From: Sporopachydermia quercuum
Taxonomy: Eukaryota > Ascomycota > Sporopachydermiomycetes > Sporopachydermiales > Sporopachydermiaceae
Assembly: GCA_001599295.1 (NCBI GenBank)
Contig: BCGN01000002.1
Location: forward strand, 2,046,001 to 2,110,000
Direction of reading: 5' to 3'
DNA length: 64,000 bases
Shown: in pieces, positions 53,553 through 64,000 of the stretch
Numbering within the stretch: the stretch's first letter is position 1
Layout of the letters: every line of letters begins with the position of its first letter
Translations under genes and position numbers: made by a program
Notes under the pieces: generated by a model
The model's database searches: none
Told to the model about the DNA's origin: nothing
What the model saw: the letters and a program-made list of their open reading frames with translations, nothing else

Positions 53553-54734
53553 AGAGAGTTTAGAGTTAATGTGATCAATGTAATATAATATAATATAAAA
53601 GTATACAAAGGGGTAATAAATGGGTAATACAGTGGTTTTTCTATTTCACATAAAGATATGATTCTAATGGCATAATAAGTAGGAGATTATAGTTATCTTN
53701 TTTTTGAGCGAGACAACCAACACTATTCGATGAACATAACAAATTTTTGTTTGATCTAAATCCTTTATCGTAACTATGTGTCTAGATGGTTTAAAACAGG
53801 TATAGTAAATAAAAAAATTAATGAAAAAAATCGGGCATTTGTTGAATATGATTAATGAAGATTTCATCTAAATTTAGCTAAAACTTTTTTTAGAGTTCTG
53901 CAGAGCAAAAAGCTTGCCGTTGAACCTTAAAACTGTTAAAACCTTTTTGTAATCTATCGAAATCTACAGTTTCCAGTAAACCAAAAAGAAGAACAATAAT
54001 AATCATTGCTACAAGCTACTGGAATACTGACGTGCTTTTTAAAATACAAGAGGGTATTGTGTAAATTTAAATTTGATCTTTTATAATTAGTTCAATTATT
54101 ATAGCCCCGTCCATCAGACTGATCAATAGAGATGACAAAGTAATCAGCAAACTATGCTCTAATCGATCTTAGCGTCAAACCTTAATTAACGTTAAACTCT
54201 TCTAAAAAAAGAAGCTTTCAACTTTATACTGGAATCGTTCTTGGTCTTGTGAGAGTACTATTTGATCTTCTAAACCTATGCTTGTTCATCCATACATCTA
54301 AGCCTATATTTGCTCATATACTCCTTTTAAGCCATTATGCTATTGTATTCCAACTCTCAACGATTTTGATAATGTCCACAATACTATATATATACTATCA
54401 ATGGTGATTTCGGTGCCTTGATGCAGACATCGTTGCCATTATTTGAATCTGCTCAGTGAAAAGGTTTCATTTTTCAATCATATTTTGCTCCCTATAGTGT
54501 GCGATTCATATCTCCAAGAGTCTTTCAGTTGCCTTTATGATATTTTAATAAACCAGTCAGGACATTTATTTCTTCTAGATTGACAGCTTCTTGATTTAAG
54601 TAGAACACATAAATCATCATTTCCTAGGCATAATCAGCACATAACACATCAACCAAATTTCAAACTATTGCCAGGCAATTACAACATTGTATACAAGAAG
54701 ATTGCCTTTCCTCTATTTCAAACAACAATGCATA
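53553..54734. other. Intergenic upstream of MNN4
   Basis: AT-rich stretch with no gene seen; presumably the MNN4 promoter. Confidence 0.55.
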
Positions 54735-57700
54735 ATGCTTCCTATATCAAACAACAATCACAGAAGCACCAAACAGGGTTTGCTTCATTCTATCAAGAAA
54801 AATATTCCTCAAACAAGGAGATGGTCGATAAATGCTCCTAGGCTATTCATCACTTTACTTCTATTGATATCTCCTACGATTTTCTTATGCTTTGAAAGTC
54901 TACAACCAGAATTTATTTCTAATTCTATTCATTCAATCAATAAATATACGGTTTCGTTTTCTTATCCATTAGGGAACAGCGACACAAATAGTCAACACTT
55001 AACAGTTACGACAGTAGATGAGAACGACAATGAGTACGAATCGTTCAATGTACCTTTTGATGAAAAACTAATCAACAGGGCATTTCCTGAACTTTCAGAA
55101 TTACCAAAAGATGTATTCATAGAAAGCTCCAATAGCAATAGCGACAAGTATAATTATCTGAAGACCATCAATGTTAGTTTAGCCCATCAAATCACTTCCA
55201 ACCAGATTGAACCGTTTGTCAATAGTCCTTTCCTTGCTGGTGAGACAATTGACAGTATCAAATCGTTTTGCCATTCAAGAAACAATCAGCCTAAGAATCA
55301 AAACGAAAATGTGCTGTCTTTGTTTTCATTCTTACCTAGAGATTTACTGAAATCTTCTGAGATTGATTCTACTGAACTCGAGCCCCATTCAACTCCGTTT
55401 GACCCATCATTGACTCCTTCGCTATTCCTAACATACATCAACGAATACCTAAAAAGGAATCCAGCAGATATTCGAATATCAACAGAAGACGAGAAAAAGA
55501 ATAATCTTCGAGAACTAAAGAAATTACTGAATTCAAATAAAGACCCTTACATCTATTCATCATTAATGAGTCAACCATCACGGTTAAACGTTGAAATAGC
55601 CAATTTACCTTTTTCATGGTCAGATTGGATCGATCTCACTGGATTCAAACTACATCCCGCTGTTCAAATTCCCATCAATAACATAGTGTTTGGTAGCCAA
55701 AGGCTCAACTGCTCGATGGGATTTCCTTTCATATGCGGAAATGATGAGGGAAGTACGGCAGATACTAACAGTGACGGCAGCGATGATAGTGCTGATCCTG
55801 ATGATGAGTCTCTCGGTAGTTCAGGTTCTACTACTAGCTCCAAATTAGTTTCTCCTCCAGGAATCAAAATACGAAAATTATGGAAAGTTCCTAACACTGA
55901 AGTGAGCAAATTACTATATGGTGACATTTATTTAGCATCATGCAGTAATATCCCATTTCAACTAATATTCCTCAGTGATGATAATTCTCTGAGGTACATA
56001 TCATTGTCGAGGAAAGAAACTAAAGAAACAGAAACTAAGGAAATGGATTACTATTTGAATAATAACTGTGAAAACCAACAAAGTGTCTACAATAGTTTTC
56101 TTATGAAGGACCTCTTTGGTAAAAATGGAGGTTTCTCTTCTAAAGTTCCATTACACTCAATAAATACAACAGTCAGCTCAATTGCTAATGATTTGAAGAT
56201 TCCTGAATGGAGGGATACAACCATTCAGTTGTATGATGAACTATCACTCCATGATATATCTATTCAAGAGAAAGTAGATTTACCAGAATCTTTGTTCAAG
56301 TTAAATCTTGAGGATATTCTAGATCACTATTGCAACAAAGTACTTACTATTTTGTCAACTAGAACCACCTTAACAGACGAAGAGCAAAAGTATCAGGAAG
56401 AAGTAACTTCTAGCAGTGACAAAAATAGCAAAAGGGATATATTCATCCCCCTTTCTTTACTACCGTTAGAAGATCAACAGCATTATTACAATATTTATAA
56501 AGCGTCAAACTCGATGCAAGAGGTGAAATACTTCAACGAAATTTCAATTCATGGTAAACCATCAAATCATCACGACTGGAGATTTTTCCGTGGGTTTCCA
56601 TTTGAGAAAGAAAACATTAATAAAATAATACTAAACAACATGATTAGAGTGTGGATTAAATTTATTAGAAGCATTGGATTGGTTTCATGGCCAGCGCATG
56701 GTTCATTAATTGGTTATTACTGGTCAGGTAGATCATTACCATATGATGATGATGTTGATGTTCAAATGCCAATAGCTCATTTCGATTACTTGGCGCATTA
56801 TTATAATCAATCATTAGTCATAAATGGTGATGATAAGTACTTTATTGATATTAATCCTTGGTATGGACATAGAGATACTTGGAATAAGAAGAATCTTATT
56901 GATGGTAGGTTTATTGATATAAATACCGGAATGTTCATCGATATTACTGCTCTAGCTCATAGCCAAGAGAATGACAAAGGAAAAAGACAAGGTAGGAAGG
57001 GAAGGTTTAGGAAATTACCTGGACCACCACCAAATATGCCAGATGGTTCAGGATTGATTTATAATTGTCGTAATCTACATTTTTATCGTCATGAATGGCT
57101 TTCACCTTTAACCATCAGTAGATTCGAAGGAGAGATAGTACCAATACCTCAGATGTATGAGACTGTCATTGAGGATGAATATGGCAATGCTGCATTGAAT
57201 GATGATTTCTACTCAAATTATAGATTTCATTACGGTCTGAAACAATGGATAAAAGATGCTCATTTCAAATGTTTCGAATCAACAGTTGCATTAGTTGATC
57301 AGCTAGAGTTGCCAGTCTATTCTGATAAGAATAAAAAGATTCTCAATAAAGAATTTGATATGAACAGTTTTGCAAAGATGTATCGAAATTATGTCCAATC
57401 AAAAACTGGTTTATTGTGGAATGAGTTGTACTTTTATAACAAGACATCAACCATCAATAAGAAATATGACGAGTTGAATGCGTATAAGAAGATGAAGATA
57501 AACTCTCTAGCAGATGGTTTTGATAAAGAAAAGGAAAGGAATTATGAGCTTCAACTGCTCAACTTAGAAGTATCTGTAGATAGTGGATATAAAACGAGCA
57601 TGATATCACCTGTTTGTCTTGAGTTGAGTGTCACATTATGGAATGATTTCAAAAGAGCTGGAGCTAATAGTGAAGTTCATGCCGATGGTTTGTATTATAA

Positions 57701-57812
57701 AGGTAATGAAAAAGAGATTAGATTTGATGATGAATACAATAAGTACTCAACTGACAGAATTTATGATTCATTGTGGGAAGAAAGCTGGAACGCTGTTTGT
57801 CGATTAGAATAG
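54735..57812 (+). CDS. MNN4: Mannosylphosphate transferase regulator, LicD family (Mnn4-like)
   Basis: A type II membrane protein of 1025 residues from the first ATG (54735); the frame is open to 54687 but with no earlier ATG. A single membrane anchor lies at about 37-55 (LFITLLLLISPTIFLCF). The luminal part ends with a LicD domain (about 610-860): RGFPFEKENINK, WPAHGSLIGYYWSGRSLPYD followed by the acidic DDDVDVQMP, and a second FIDITALAH block. Mnn4 is needed for adding mannosylphosphate to N-glycans in the Golgi, which gives the cell wall negative charge. The Lys/Glu-repeat tail of S. cerevisiae Mnn4 is absent, so this resembles shorter Mnn4 forms (Yea4/Mpo1-type relatives in other yeasts). 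Acidic repeats occur around 350-370. Confidence 0.9.
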   Translation: MLPISNNNHRSTKQGLLHSIKKNIPQTRRWSINAPRLFITLLLLISPTIFLCFESLQPEFISNSIHSINKYTVSFSYPLGNSDTNSQHLTVTTVDENDNEYESFNVPFDEKLINRAFPELSELPKDVFIESSNSNSDKYNYLKTINVSLAHQITSNQIEPFVNSPFLAGETIDSIKSFCHSRNNQPKNQNENVLSLFSFLPRDLLKSSEIDSTELEPHSTPFDPSLTPSLFLTYINEYLKRNPADIRISTEDEKKNNLRELKKLLNSNKDPYIYSSLMSQPSRLNVEIANLPFSWSDWIDLTGFKLHPAVQIPINNIVFGSQRLNCSMGFPFICGNDEGSTADTNSDGSDDSADPDDESLGSSGSTTSSKLVSPPGIKIRKLWKVPNTEVSKLLYGDIYLASCSNIPFQLIFLSDDNSLRYISLSRKETKETETKEMDYYLNNNCENQQSVYNSFLMKDLFGKNGGFSSKVPLHSINTTVSSIANDLKIPEWRDTTIQLYDELSLHDISIQEKVDLPESLFKLNLEDILDHYCNKVLTILSTRTTLTDEEQKYQEEVTSSSDKNSKRDIFIPLSLLPLEDQQHYYNIYKASNSMQEVKYFNEISIHGKPSNHHDWRFFRGFPFEKENINKIILNNMIRVWIKFIRSIGLVSWPAHGSLIGYYWSGRSLPYDDDVDVQMPIAHFDYLAHYYNQSLVINGDDKYFIDINPWYGHRDTWNKKNLIDGRFIDINTGMFIDITALAHSQENDKGKRQGRKGRFRKLPGPPPNMPDGSGLIYNCRNLHFYRHEWLSPLTISRFEGEIVPIPQMYETVIEDEYGNAALNDDFYSNYRFHYGLKQWIKDAHFKCFESTVALVDQLELPVYSDKNKKILNKEFDMNSFAKMYRNYVQSKTGLLWNELYFYNKTSTINKKYDELNAYKKMKINSLADGFDKEKERNYELQLLNLEVSVDSGYKTSMISPVCLELSVTLWNDFKRAGANSEVHADGLYYKGNEKEIRFDDEYNKYSTDRIYDSLWEESWNAVCRLE

Positions 57813-58713
57813 CATAATTATGAAATGATATTATTTTTTTGAGCTAACTATAGGAAGAATCATAACGGTGTATATTTAAACAAATATGAAGAAGGCTCAA
57901 ACACTTCTTTATTTACTACAATACAGTATTTATACTTTATTATGTTCGTATTTGACTCTTATTCTTACTGATACTGATACTCATTCATATTCCAAGTACG
58001 GCTTTAGTAATTCAATTAACTGCACCGAATATTGAAATTGATGCAATTATGTATATTGACATTTGGATTGTGAAAATTTTTAAATTTCGCACCCATGGAA
58101 GCCTAACCTAAATCTTACAGGAAACAACATGTACTATCAATTAAGTATCCTAAATAGTACTCATCCGAATGCAAACACGGTCAACTTCCGGGCCCTTTCT
58201 CTCTTTTATCATGTAAAGCTTAACCTAACCAGCCATCAAACAAACTTTATTTGAGATAATCCTTCTAGTATCCCTCCTGTTCCTCGCTTCATACGGTGTG
58301 TTGTAGCTCTTACGCGCAAACTCATGTATCCCGAAATCAATCGCGGCTTCAATGAACTAGATGATTAATGTAGTGATCATATTTCTGCCTCGTTATAATT
58401 GCTTTCCGTCGGGATACTATATTCGAAAAGAGGTTTGCTTCATGTCTGTGTTAATTAAATACAACTAGACACAAAAGAGTATCGTCTAATAGTCCCCAAA
58501 AGAAGAGACAGGAAAGAAAAAGATCAGGAATAGGAAGGGATCAGAGGGACCAAAGCAATCAGAGGAACATCTTGACCGCTAATTCAATCTTATGTTATCA
58601 TCATCAACAGCATCAGCAATCTCCACAATTTCAGAAGCTAAATGTAATTGAAATTGTCTCAAATCGTCCGATAGTGTTCTTTAATCTCATTCAACCTACA
58701 TCAAATTTTCACA
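57813..58713. other. Intergenic between MNN4 and CSE4
   Basis: The CSE4 promoter lies here. An ACGCGC core at 58313-58318 (MBF-like) is about 400 bp upstream of CSE4. No other gene was seen. Confidence 0.45.
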
Positions 58714-59270
58714 ATGGCTCGTCTGTCGACAGGGTCCACACTAAGGACTGGTAAAGGGATAGTAACAAGCAAAACGACGAGTAGGAAATCAATTCCAGGG
58801 GAGCGTTCTGACAAATCTGGTAAAAGTAAACGAAAAAGCTTTCAAGTGAGAGCAGGCGGATATTATAGACCTCAGTGTAAGTATTTAATGGCTTGAGTAA
58901 TCATAGACAGTTTGATTAGAACCCAATTATTAACGTAAGTCTAGTGGGAGACCCAATTCCAGAAAAGAAAAGAAGATTCAGACCGGGAACAGTTGCACTA
59001 AGAGAAATTCGTCAGTATCAAAAGACAACTGATTTGCTTATAAGAAAACTGCCATTTGCTAGATTAGTTCGAGATGTCGCACAAGAGTTTGTTGCATCAG
59101 ACACTGGATTTCGATGGCAGTCAACGGCAATCTTAGCTCTGCAAGAAGCTACTGAAGCATATCTTGTGAGTCTTCTTGAAGATACAAATTTATGTGCTGT
59201 GCATGCAAGAAGAGTGACAATTATGCAGAAAGATATTCAGTTGGCGAGAAGAATAAAAGGTGCATGGTAA
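58714..59270 (+). CDS. CSE4: Centromeric histone H3 variant CENP-A (two exons)
   Basis: Exons 58714-58876 and 58945-59270 give 162 residues. The tail is short (about 58 residues) and basic, unlike the longer 130-residue tail of S. cerevisiae Cse4. The histone fold starts at [19 protein letters not shown]; the loop between the first two helices reads [16 protein letters not shown], with the Trp that marks CENP-A in place of Phe of H3, followed by [20 protein letters not shown] and [10 protein letters not shown]. It replaces H3 in centromeric nucleosomes. Two invariant leucines here are written CTG, which shows a standard leucine reading. It is convergent with HOF1. A canonical H3 gene is excluded by the tail, RWQS and the longer loop. 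Confidence 0.95.
58877..58944 (+). other. CSE4: CSE4 intron
   Basis: The donor is GTAAGT, the branch site TATTAAC is at 58928-58934 and the acceptor CTAG ends at 58944. Length is 68 nt. It splits a leucine codon (T/TG). Confidence 0.88.
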
Positions 59271-59692
59271 TGGATGGTTCAATAGGATATTAATATCTTG
59301 GTATTCAGTTCTGGCAACGAAAGAGCCAACAGTCCGCTGTACATTTTATTGTTGTATGATTTGTATTAGAGGGTACGTCAAGGTATCTAATTTTGTTAAT
59401 GTGGGCGCGCATTTATATATATATATATATATATGTATTGGTTCATGAAGAAGTGATTGTATTATAATAATGAATTTGAAATAAGCAAATTTAATTAATA
59501 ATTCAACTTTCACTGTAGTAGCAATCGTAATCTATCTGTTTCTACCTGTTTCACGTCCAGCGGAAGTTCTATTAATACTATACGAAACGTAGGTTATACA
59601 TTTTATAATTATCAATTATCCCCAAAATAACATCTTTCTACATAAATATATCATTCAACATAAATACTATCAATACATAATAATCCCTATGT
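59271..59692. other. Shared 3' intergenic of CSE4 and HOF1
   Basis: Contains a (TA)n microsatellite around 59414-59434 and no gene. Confidence 0.6.
59414..59434. repeat. (TA)n microsatellite
   Basis: About ten TA units stand between the 3' ends of CSE4 and HOF1. Such a tract can also serve as a yeast polyadenylation efficiency element. Confidence 0.85.
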
Positions 59693-62245
59693 TCAAACCG
59701 GAGATAAATAGTTACTAGGAACCAGCCCAACCTCCCCAGTACTAAGAACTTCTCCTTCCCACCATCCGTCTTCTTGCATTCTAACAACCAGTATAATATC
59801 TTTCTTTCTGAAACTTGCCTCTTCCGGAATTCCTGCCCTATAATCATATAATGCCTTTGCATGACGTATCACAGGTACCCTCTTCCGTGTGAACAATGGT
59901 AATCCATTTGGTGCTATGACATGATTCATTGCTTGCACGCTGACTCCACCATTTTGTTCGTATCCAAGAGACCTAGGTCTTGGTTTCATTGATGGCTGTT
60001 GAATCGCTTGCTGGGTTGGTTGCTGTGGTCTAGAATAGTCCACCATGTTTCCTGAGGATCTAGCATTACTGTTATTCGTCATATTGTCCATACCGTTGTT
60101 GTATCCTTCATAGAAAGACTGAGGTCTCTTTAATTGCGATAATTGTTGAGCTTGTTGGCTTTGATGAGAAGGATAACCCTGATTNTATCCTCCGTTGGCT
60201 AACTCATTACCATTTCCCATAGCTGTCTCGTTCAATACACCACTGGATCTCGATCTACCTAGATCCATGAACCTTTGATAACCAGTATGATGTTGGTTTT
60301 GGCTTGGATACTGATCATGAGCTGGAAATTGCCCCTGCTGTTGAGATTGGTTGAATTTCAAGTTGTTCAAAGCCATAACAAGTGGATCTTGATTGTTAGA
60401 AGACTGTCCCTGCAGTTGGGGTTTGCCTTGAAGCTGGAAAGAAGATTTCTCTAGTAACTGAGATTGATGACTCTTTGGATCCATTGTAGTCACACCAGGT
60501 ATTATATTTGATATATTCTTTCTGGACGGTGAATCAGAACTCATCTCATTTCCAGTACGAACTGGGGACCTTGGTTTAACGGTAGATGTACTGGATATTG
60601 TAGATAAATCAGAAATTGCTTCTGGAGGATCATATTTATCATTATAATATGGGTTTCCGGAGCCACGAGCATTATATTGAGCGTTTGAAGTGTAATTTGA
60701 AGCCAAGACAGTATTGCCGTTCTTGTTGCTAATAATGTTGGACATGGGGCTGGATTCGCTAGAAACAGATTTGCTTCTAGAATGCCAAATCGATGACTTA
60801 TCTTTAGTACTTCTTCTTCTGAATGGTGACATGAAAAAGCTCTTGGATTTCTTTTCTTGCTCTTGAATACCATCTTCAGTAGGTCCAGAAACAGCTTTCA
60901 AAGGTGCTATCGAAGCCCCATTTGCTTCTGTGTCTAATGTTCCTGAGCCTGAACATGTAGCCACTGGGCTGGCCTTTTTAGTTTTGTTTCCATTAAGCAA
61001 ATTGCTACCATAGTCAGAATGGGTAGAGCTTGAGTAAACACTAGAGTTGATAGAGCTTGATAAGTCATTTGGATGATTATCGTCGTTATTACCCATCATT
61101 GAGCTTCCAACAGTTGAAGGTGATGAGGGGTATGCTGTTTTGTCATCAGTTTCGTTAAAATTCAAAGCATTGCTCTGAGCTCTTAAATCTGGTATACTTC
61201 TAGTAATACCGTTGAAAGACTTTGATTTAGGAACTCTATTATTAAAATCACCACCATTGATATCGTTGCTTACTGGCTCATCAGTTAATTGATTCATTGA
61301 TATACTCTTATTTGGTACCTTGCACATAACTGAACTACCTCTATTTGTTACAAAATTAGCCAGCTGAACAAGACGTTTAGGCTCATGTCCTTCACCATCA
61401 AGATAATTGACAAACATTGGAGGGCCATATATCTTATTACCAGTTCCTTTAGTTCTTGAATAGAGTTCAATATCAGTTTGAATATCACATTTTTCCAATC
61501 CCAATCGAATATTCTCACAAGATGTATCATCAGAAACACAATTGGTGGACACAATGTTAGCATATACCCATAAATTACTTTTAAGGAAAGCAACTTTCTC
61601 TTCTTCTAACTCTTGAAGCTTAACACAAGCGGCTTTCCACTCGGAGTTCCAGATATCTGTTATATCTGCCAATTGATTCAAAAGCTGTTGATAATCTCTT
61701 CTGGCAATAGGAATAGCTGATTGCAGCTTGTTGATTTTCAGCTGATTTTTCTCAAGCTCTTTTCCTAGTAATAAATTAGATTGAGCATATAATGAATTGA
61801 TTTTCTTACAATCAGACTCAAATTTCTCTCTCGCCTTATCTGTTTGATGAGTTAGTTGAGCCTTGGTTTTCATCAGTTTACAAATCGAAGTTTCAATAGA
61901 TTTTCTTCTTGCTTTAAATGATTCTAAGAAAGCAATTAGAGGACCGTCTGCTTCATTTTTAGCTTGTTGAGCTTGTATGGCATGATTTTTGCCCATTTGT
62001 TCTGTTTCAATTCTGACTTGTTCAATTGCTTTTCTGAGGGTCCCTGATTCCTGCTCACCGAACTGTTTACGAGACAGGTCAATCATTTTTTTAGCGTACT
62101 CCTCTTCAATGGAAATTCGTTCCTGATAGAAAGAGTGAGCATCTTCAAGTGTCTTTCTAGATATTTGAGATTTGTTCAGAAGAGCTGATGCACCTTCATC
62201 GTTTGGTCCCTGCATCAAAATATTGTTAGTCATAGTCTGTTCCAT
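59693..62245 (-). CDS. HOF1: F-BAR and SH3 cytokinesis protein (Hof1/Cdc15-like)
   Basis: The product (850 residues) begins with an F-BAR domain (about 10-270): DAHSFYQERISIEEEYAKKM is the family's helix 2 signature, followed by ESGTLRKAIEQVRIETEQM and KAREKFESDCKKI. A Ser/Asn/Gln-rich low-complexity middle (about 320-770) contains a basic Ser cluster (FRRRSTKDKSSIWHSRSKS), probably a phosphoregulated region. A single SH3 ends the protein (about 790-850: AKALYDYRAG, DGWWEGEV, GLVPSNYL). This matches Hof1 and S. pombe Cdc15/Imp2, which bind membrane at the bud neck, recruit formins and help build the primary septum. It is longer than S. cerevisiae Hof1 (669), mainly in the middle. Bzz1 is less likely, as it has two SH3 domains. 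Confidence 0.9.
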   Translation of the reverse strand: MEQTMTNNILMQGPNDEGASALLNKSQISRKTLEDAHSFYQERISIEEEYAKKMIDLSRKQFGEQESGTLRKAIEQVRIETEQMGKNHAIQAQQAKNEADGPLIAFLESFKARRKSIETSICKLMKTKAQLTHQTDKAREKFESDCKKINSLYAQSNLLLGKELEKNQLKINKLQSAIPIARRDYQQLLNQLADITDIWNSEWKAACVKLQELEEEKVAFLKSNLWVYANIVSTNCVSDDTSCENIRLGLEKCDIQTDIELYSRTKGTGNKIYGPPMFVNYLDGEGHEPKRLVQLANFVTNRGSSVMCKVPNKSISMNQLTDEPVSNDINGGDFNNRVPKSKSFNGITRSIPDLRAQSNALNFNETDDKTAYPSSPSTVGSSMMGNNDDNHPNDLSSSINSSVYSSSTHSDYGSNLLNGNKTKKASPVATCSGSGTLDTEANGASIAPLKAVSGPTEDGIQEQEKKSKSFFMSPFRRRSTKDKSSIWHSRSKSVSSESSPMSNIISNKNGNTVLASNYTSNAQYNARGSGNPYYNDKYDPPEAISDLSTISSTSTVKPRSPVRTGNEMSSDSPSRKNISNIIPGVTTMDPKSHQSQLLEKSSFQLQGKPQLQGQSSNNQDPLVMALNNLKFNQSQQQGQFPAHDQYPSQNQHHTGYQRFMDLGRSRSSGVLNETAMGNGNELANGGXNQGYPSHQSQQAQQLSQLKRPQSFYEGYNNGMDNMTNNSNARSSGNMVDYSRPQQPTQQAIQQPSMKPRPRSLGYEQNGGVSVQAMNHVIAPNGLPLFTRKRVPVIRHAKALYDYRAGIPEEASFRKKDIILVVRMQEDGWWEGEVLSTGEVGLVPSNYLSPV

Positions 62246-63396
62246 AAGAATAGAGTGAAATCTTAAATTTTTTCAATGACGACCTATGCCACTATCCAAC
62301 AAAATTTTGTTGAGAAAATGAAAAGTGACTCGAGTATCATATGAGAGATACGTTGAATATGCTCCACCTAGAAAGGAACAACGAAGAAAACATACCCAGA
62401 AACTATTGACAAATGCAAATTTGTCAGAAACAATCGAAGCCATTTTCAGCTTAAGCTCAATAGTTTGCCAATTTCTCCAAAGAATCTGTGATTGAGTAAT
62501 ATATATTCAGTAGATAATACCTGTTTGGATAGACAATAATAGGGTGACAACAGATTACTCATTAGCTAACAACGCTTCGCTTGCAGTTAGTTGCCTTTTG
62601 TAGACCAAACTTGTTATGAATACAACAAAGCCTTCTCAAATAAGAGTAACTTGCCAGCAAAATACAGACTGCTCTCATGATGAAGGGAACAGGAAAATGA
62701 TTACGACAGTGATAGTCGTTATATCAAGAATCCAGAAAAAAAAAAAGTACTATTCGAGGTTTGCACATTGAATTTTGGCAAGTGGAATAGGTTCTGTGTT
62801 TATATACTTCCTAATTTGGTATAGTAATTGAAGTTAATCACGTGATATGATATCGGAAATGATAACCAAGAGAGATAAGAAACTGAATGTTACATAAGTT
62901 GAACGAGTTATTGAAAGTTATATTTTGTCTTGCAGTCCAAATCCAAAATAGCTCTCATATATACTAAAAAGTCAGTAATGATTTGGTCAAATGATTGAGT
63001 CAACTGTTGTTTCATCGTTACTTCATATGACTAATCTGGAAAACATACTATACTATCACCTCTGCATGGCAATACAGAAACCTGCATGTCAGTGCATTCT
63101 TGTGCATAGTCGTTGCATGCTATTCTGCCATCACAGAAAAATAAGCAACGCTTGTTCTTCCAATCATCAAAAACATTTAACTTATAACGAGCACATCCTA
63201 CACATCATATGTATTATCGCCTGTTAGATCATATAGCAATATTAAGAATAAATATAAATTTTACCTATACGAATGATATCCCAGTACAATTCTGCTAGCA
63301 CTCTATCTAAAACCAGTAATAAGCTATTAATTAATATAACAAAACGGAGCCCATACTTCAAATATTATACACTTAACTTCATGTAGATGTAGGCTT
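62246..63396. other. Intergenic: HOF1 promoter and SFP1 3' flank
   Basis: AT-rich DNA with no recognisable gene. Confidence 0.55.
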
Positions 63397-64000
63397 TTAA
63401 TGGGTCGTATGACCCTTATGATACTTCAAACCGTTCATGTTCTTATACCGCTTACCACACACATCACATCTAAAGGGTTTGCTGGCATCATCATCATCTC
63501 CACACCAATTCCCACTCATCACACGGCCAGTTGCTGGATCTATCACAGAATATGTTACACCATCAGGGTTTAATCTTAATGTCTGATGTTGATGTCCGTG
63601 TGCTCTATGATACTTTAATCCATTCTGATTTTTATACGTCTTATCGCATCCTACAACAGGGCATGTGTATGGTTTATTCGACGAAGGTTCCTTATTGTTC
63701 ACCAGATACAGATTTCTGGCAGGGTCCGGAATATAGAAGTCCTTTTCCTCATCTTGAGTAGAGTATGGAGTTATGGGTAATTGCTGTGACGTTATCGTAG
63801 AATTCGTTGATGCCATTTGATCAGAGGTATTGTTAATTAATGTTGGAGAAGGGTAAAATTGTTGTGCTTGAGATGAAGATGCGTTTTGTCCATTAGAGAA
63901 CAAAGTTGAGGCATGTGTAGGTGTAGTTGGTTGATTCGAGTGTATTGATTGTAGGGAGTGCGATGTTTGCATAACCGTTCCACCTATATTCCTGCTGCTA
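63397..64000 (-). CDS. SFP1: Sfp1 zinc-finger transcription factor, 3' part only
   Basis: The frame is open to the right edge, so the start is outside. The C-terminal two C2H2 fingers are clear: YTCPVVGCDKTYKNQNGLKY with HRAHGHQH, then FRCDVCGKRYKNMNGLKYHK with HTTH at the very end. Both share the YKN-x-NGLKYH core, and the spacer (LNPDGVTYSVIDPATGRVM) is typical of Sfp1. The upstream part is Ser/Gln/Thr-rich. Sfp1 turns on ribosomal protein and ribosome biogenesis genes in response to TORC1 and nutrient supply, moving in and out of the nucleus. The finger pair and ending identify it well; its full length cannot be judged here. Confidence 0.93.
   Translation of the reverse strand, partial: SSRNIGGTVMQTSHSLQSIHSNQPTTPTHASTLFSNGQNASSSQAQQFYPSPTLINNTSDQMASTNSTITSQQLPITPYSTQDEEKDFYIPDPARNLYLVNNKEPSSNKPYTCPVVGCDKTYKNQNGLKYHRAHGHQHQTLRLNPDGVTYSVIDPATGRVMSGNWCGDDDDASKPFRCDVCGKRYKNMNGLKYHKGHTTH

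Noticed and set aside
54687-54734. Upstream extension of MNN4 by 16 codons
   Set aside because: It would begin at a TTG codon; the first ATG at 54735 leaves a normal membrane anchor.
1-64000. CRISPR arrays, rRNA, tRNA, bacterial-type elements, retroelements
   Set aside because: None were seen. The tandem repeats have no spacers, and no reverse transcriptase, integrase or capsid-like frame is present.

Overview
This window is nuclear DNA from an AT-rich budding yeast (Saccharomycotina). The genes are compact. Several carry short introns of classic yeast type: GTATGT or GTAAGT donors, a TACTAAC-like branch site, and AG a few bases after it. The proteins are typical yeast ones (Orc1, Tem1, Cse4, Crn1, Tus1, Mag2, Spc2, Hof1, Mnn4, Sfp1). 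CTG codons fall on invariant histone-fold leucines of the CENP-A gene, so CTG is read as leucine and the CUG-Ser and CUG-Ala clades are unlikely. I cannot name the genus. Scattered N bases and one N-rich patch near 7.5 kb are sequence ambiguities.

Layout. Bases 1-20 kb are gene-poor: a one-finger C2H2 regulator (2.3-3.5 kb, minus) and a large Zn2Cys6 regulator (9.4-12.4 kb, minus) sit among gene-free stretches of 5.9 and 7.7 kb. From 20 to 43 kb genes are dense: a carnitine acetyltransferase (CAT2-like) and an alpha/beta hydrolase (LPX1-like), both ending in peroxisomal PTS1 tripeptides; a TBC/RabGAP-like protein (GYP5/GYL1-like); coronin CRN1 (two introns); the RING protein MAG2; signal peptidase subunit SPC2 (two introns); a short-chain dehydrogenase (TDA5-like); and a Rho1 GEF (TUS1-like). 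From 44 to 48 kb ORC1 and TEM1 are convergent. From 48 to 64 kb come a CENP-B/pogo-type DDE transposase-derived gene, MNN4, CSE4 (one intron), the F-BAR/SH3 gene HOF1, and the 3' part of SFP1, which runs off the right end.

Two gene groups match the S. cerevisiae map: TUS1-TDA5-MAG2-CRN1 (chromosome XII; here CRN1 is flipped and SPC2 inserted) and the convergent ORC1-TEM1 pair (chromosome XIII). This order supports the gene names independently of sequence similarity.

How the genes relate. CAT2 and LPX1 suggest a small peroxisomal neighbourhood. TUS1, TEM1, HOF1 and CRN1 act in Rho1 signalling, mitotic exit, cytokinesis and the actin cortex. ORC1 and CSE4 serve replication origins and centromeres. 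SPC2 and MNN4 belong to the secretory and glycosylation pathway. MAG2 and SFP1 concern ribosome quality control and ribosome production. Outside genes the main structures are several perfect inverted repeats (one with a 16-bp stem, one placed in the ORC1 promoter with MBF/SBF-like sequence), three minisatellites around SPC2, and a CpG-rich compositional domain with edges inside genes.
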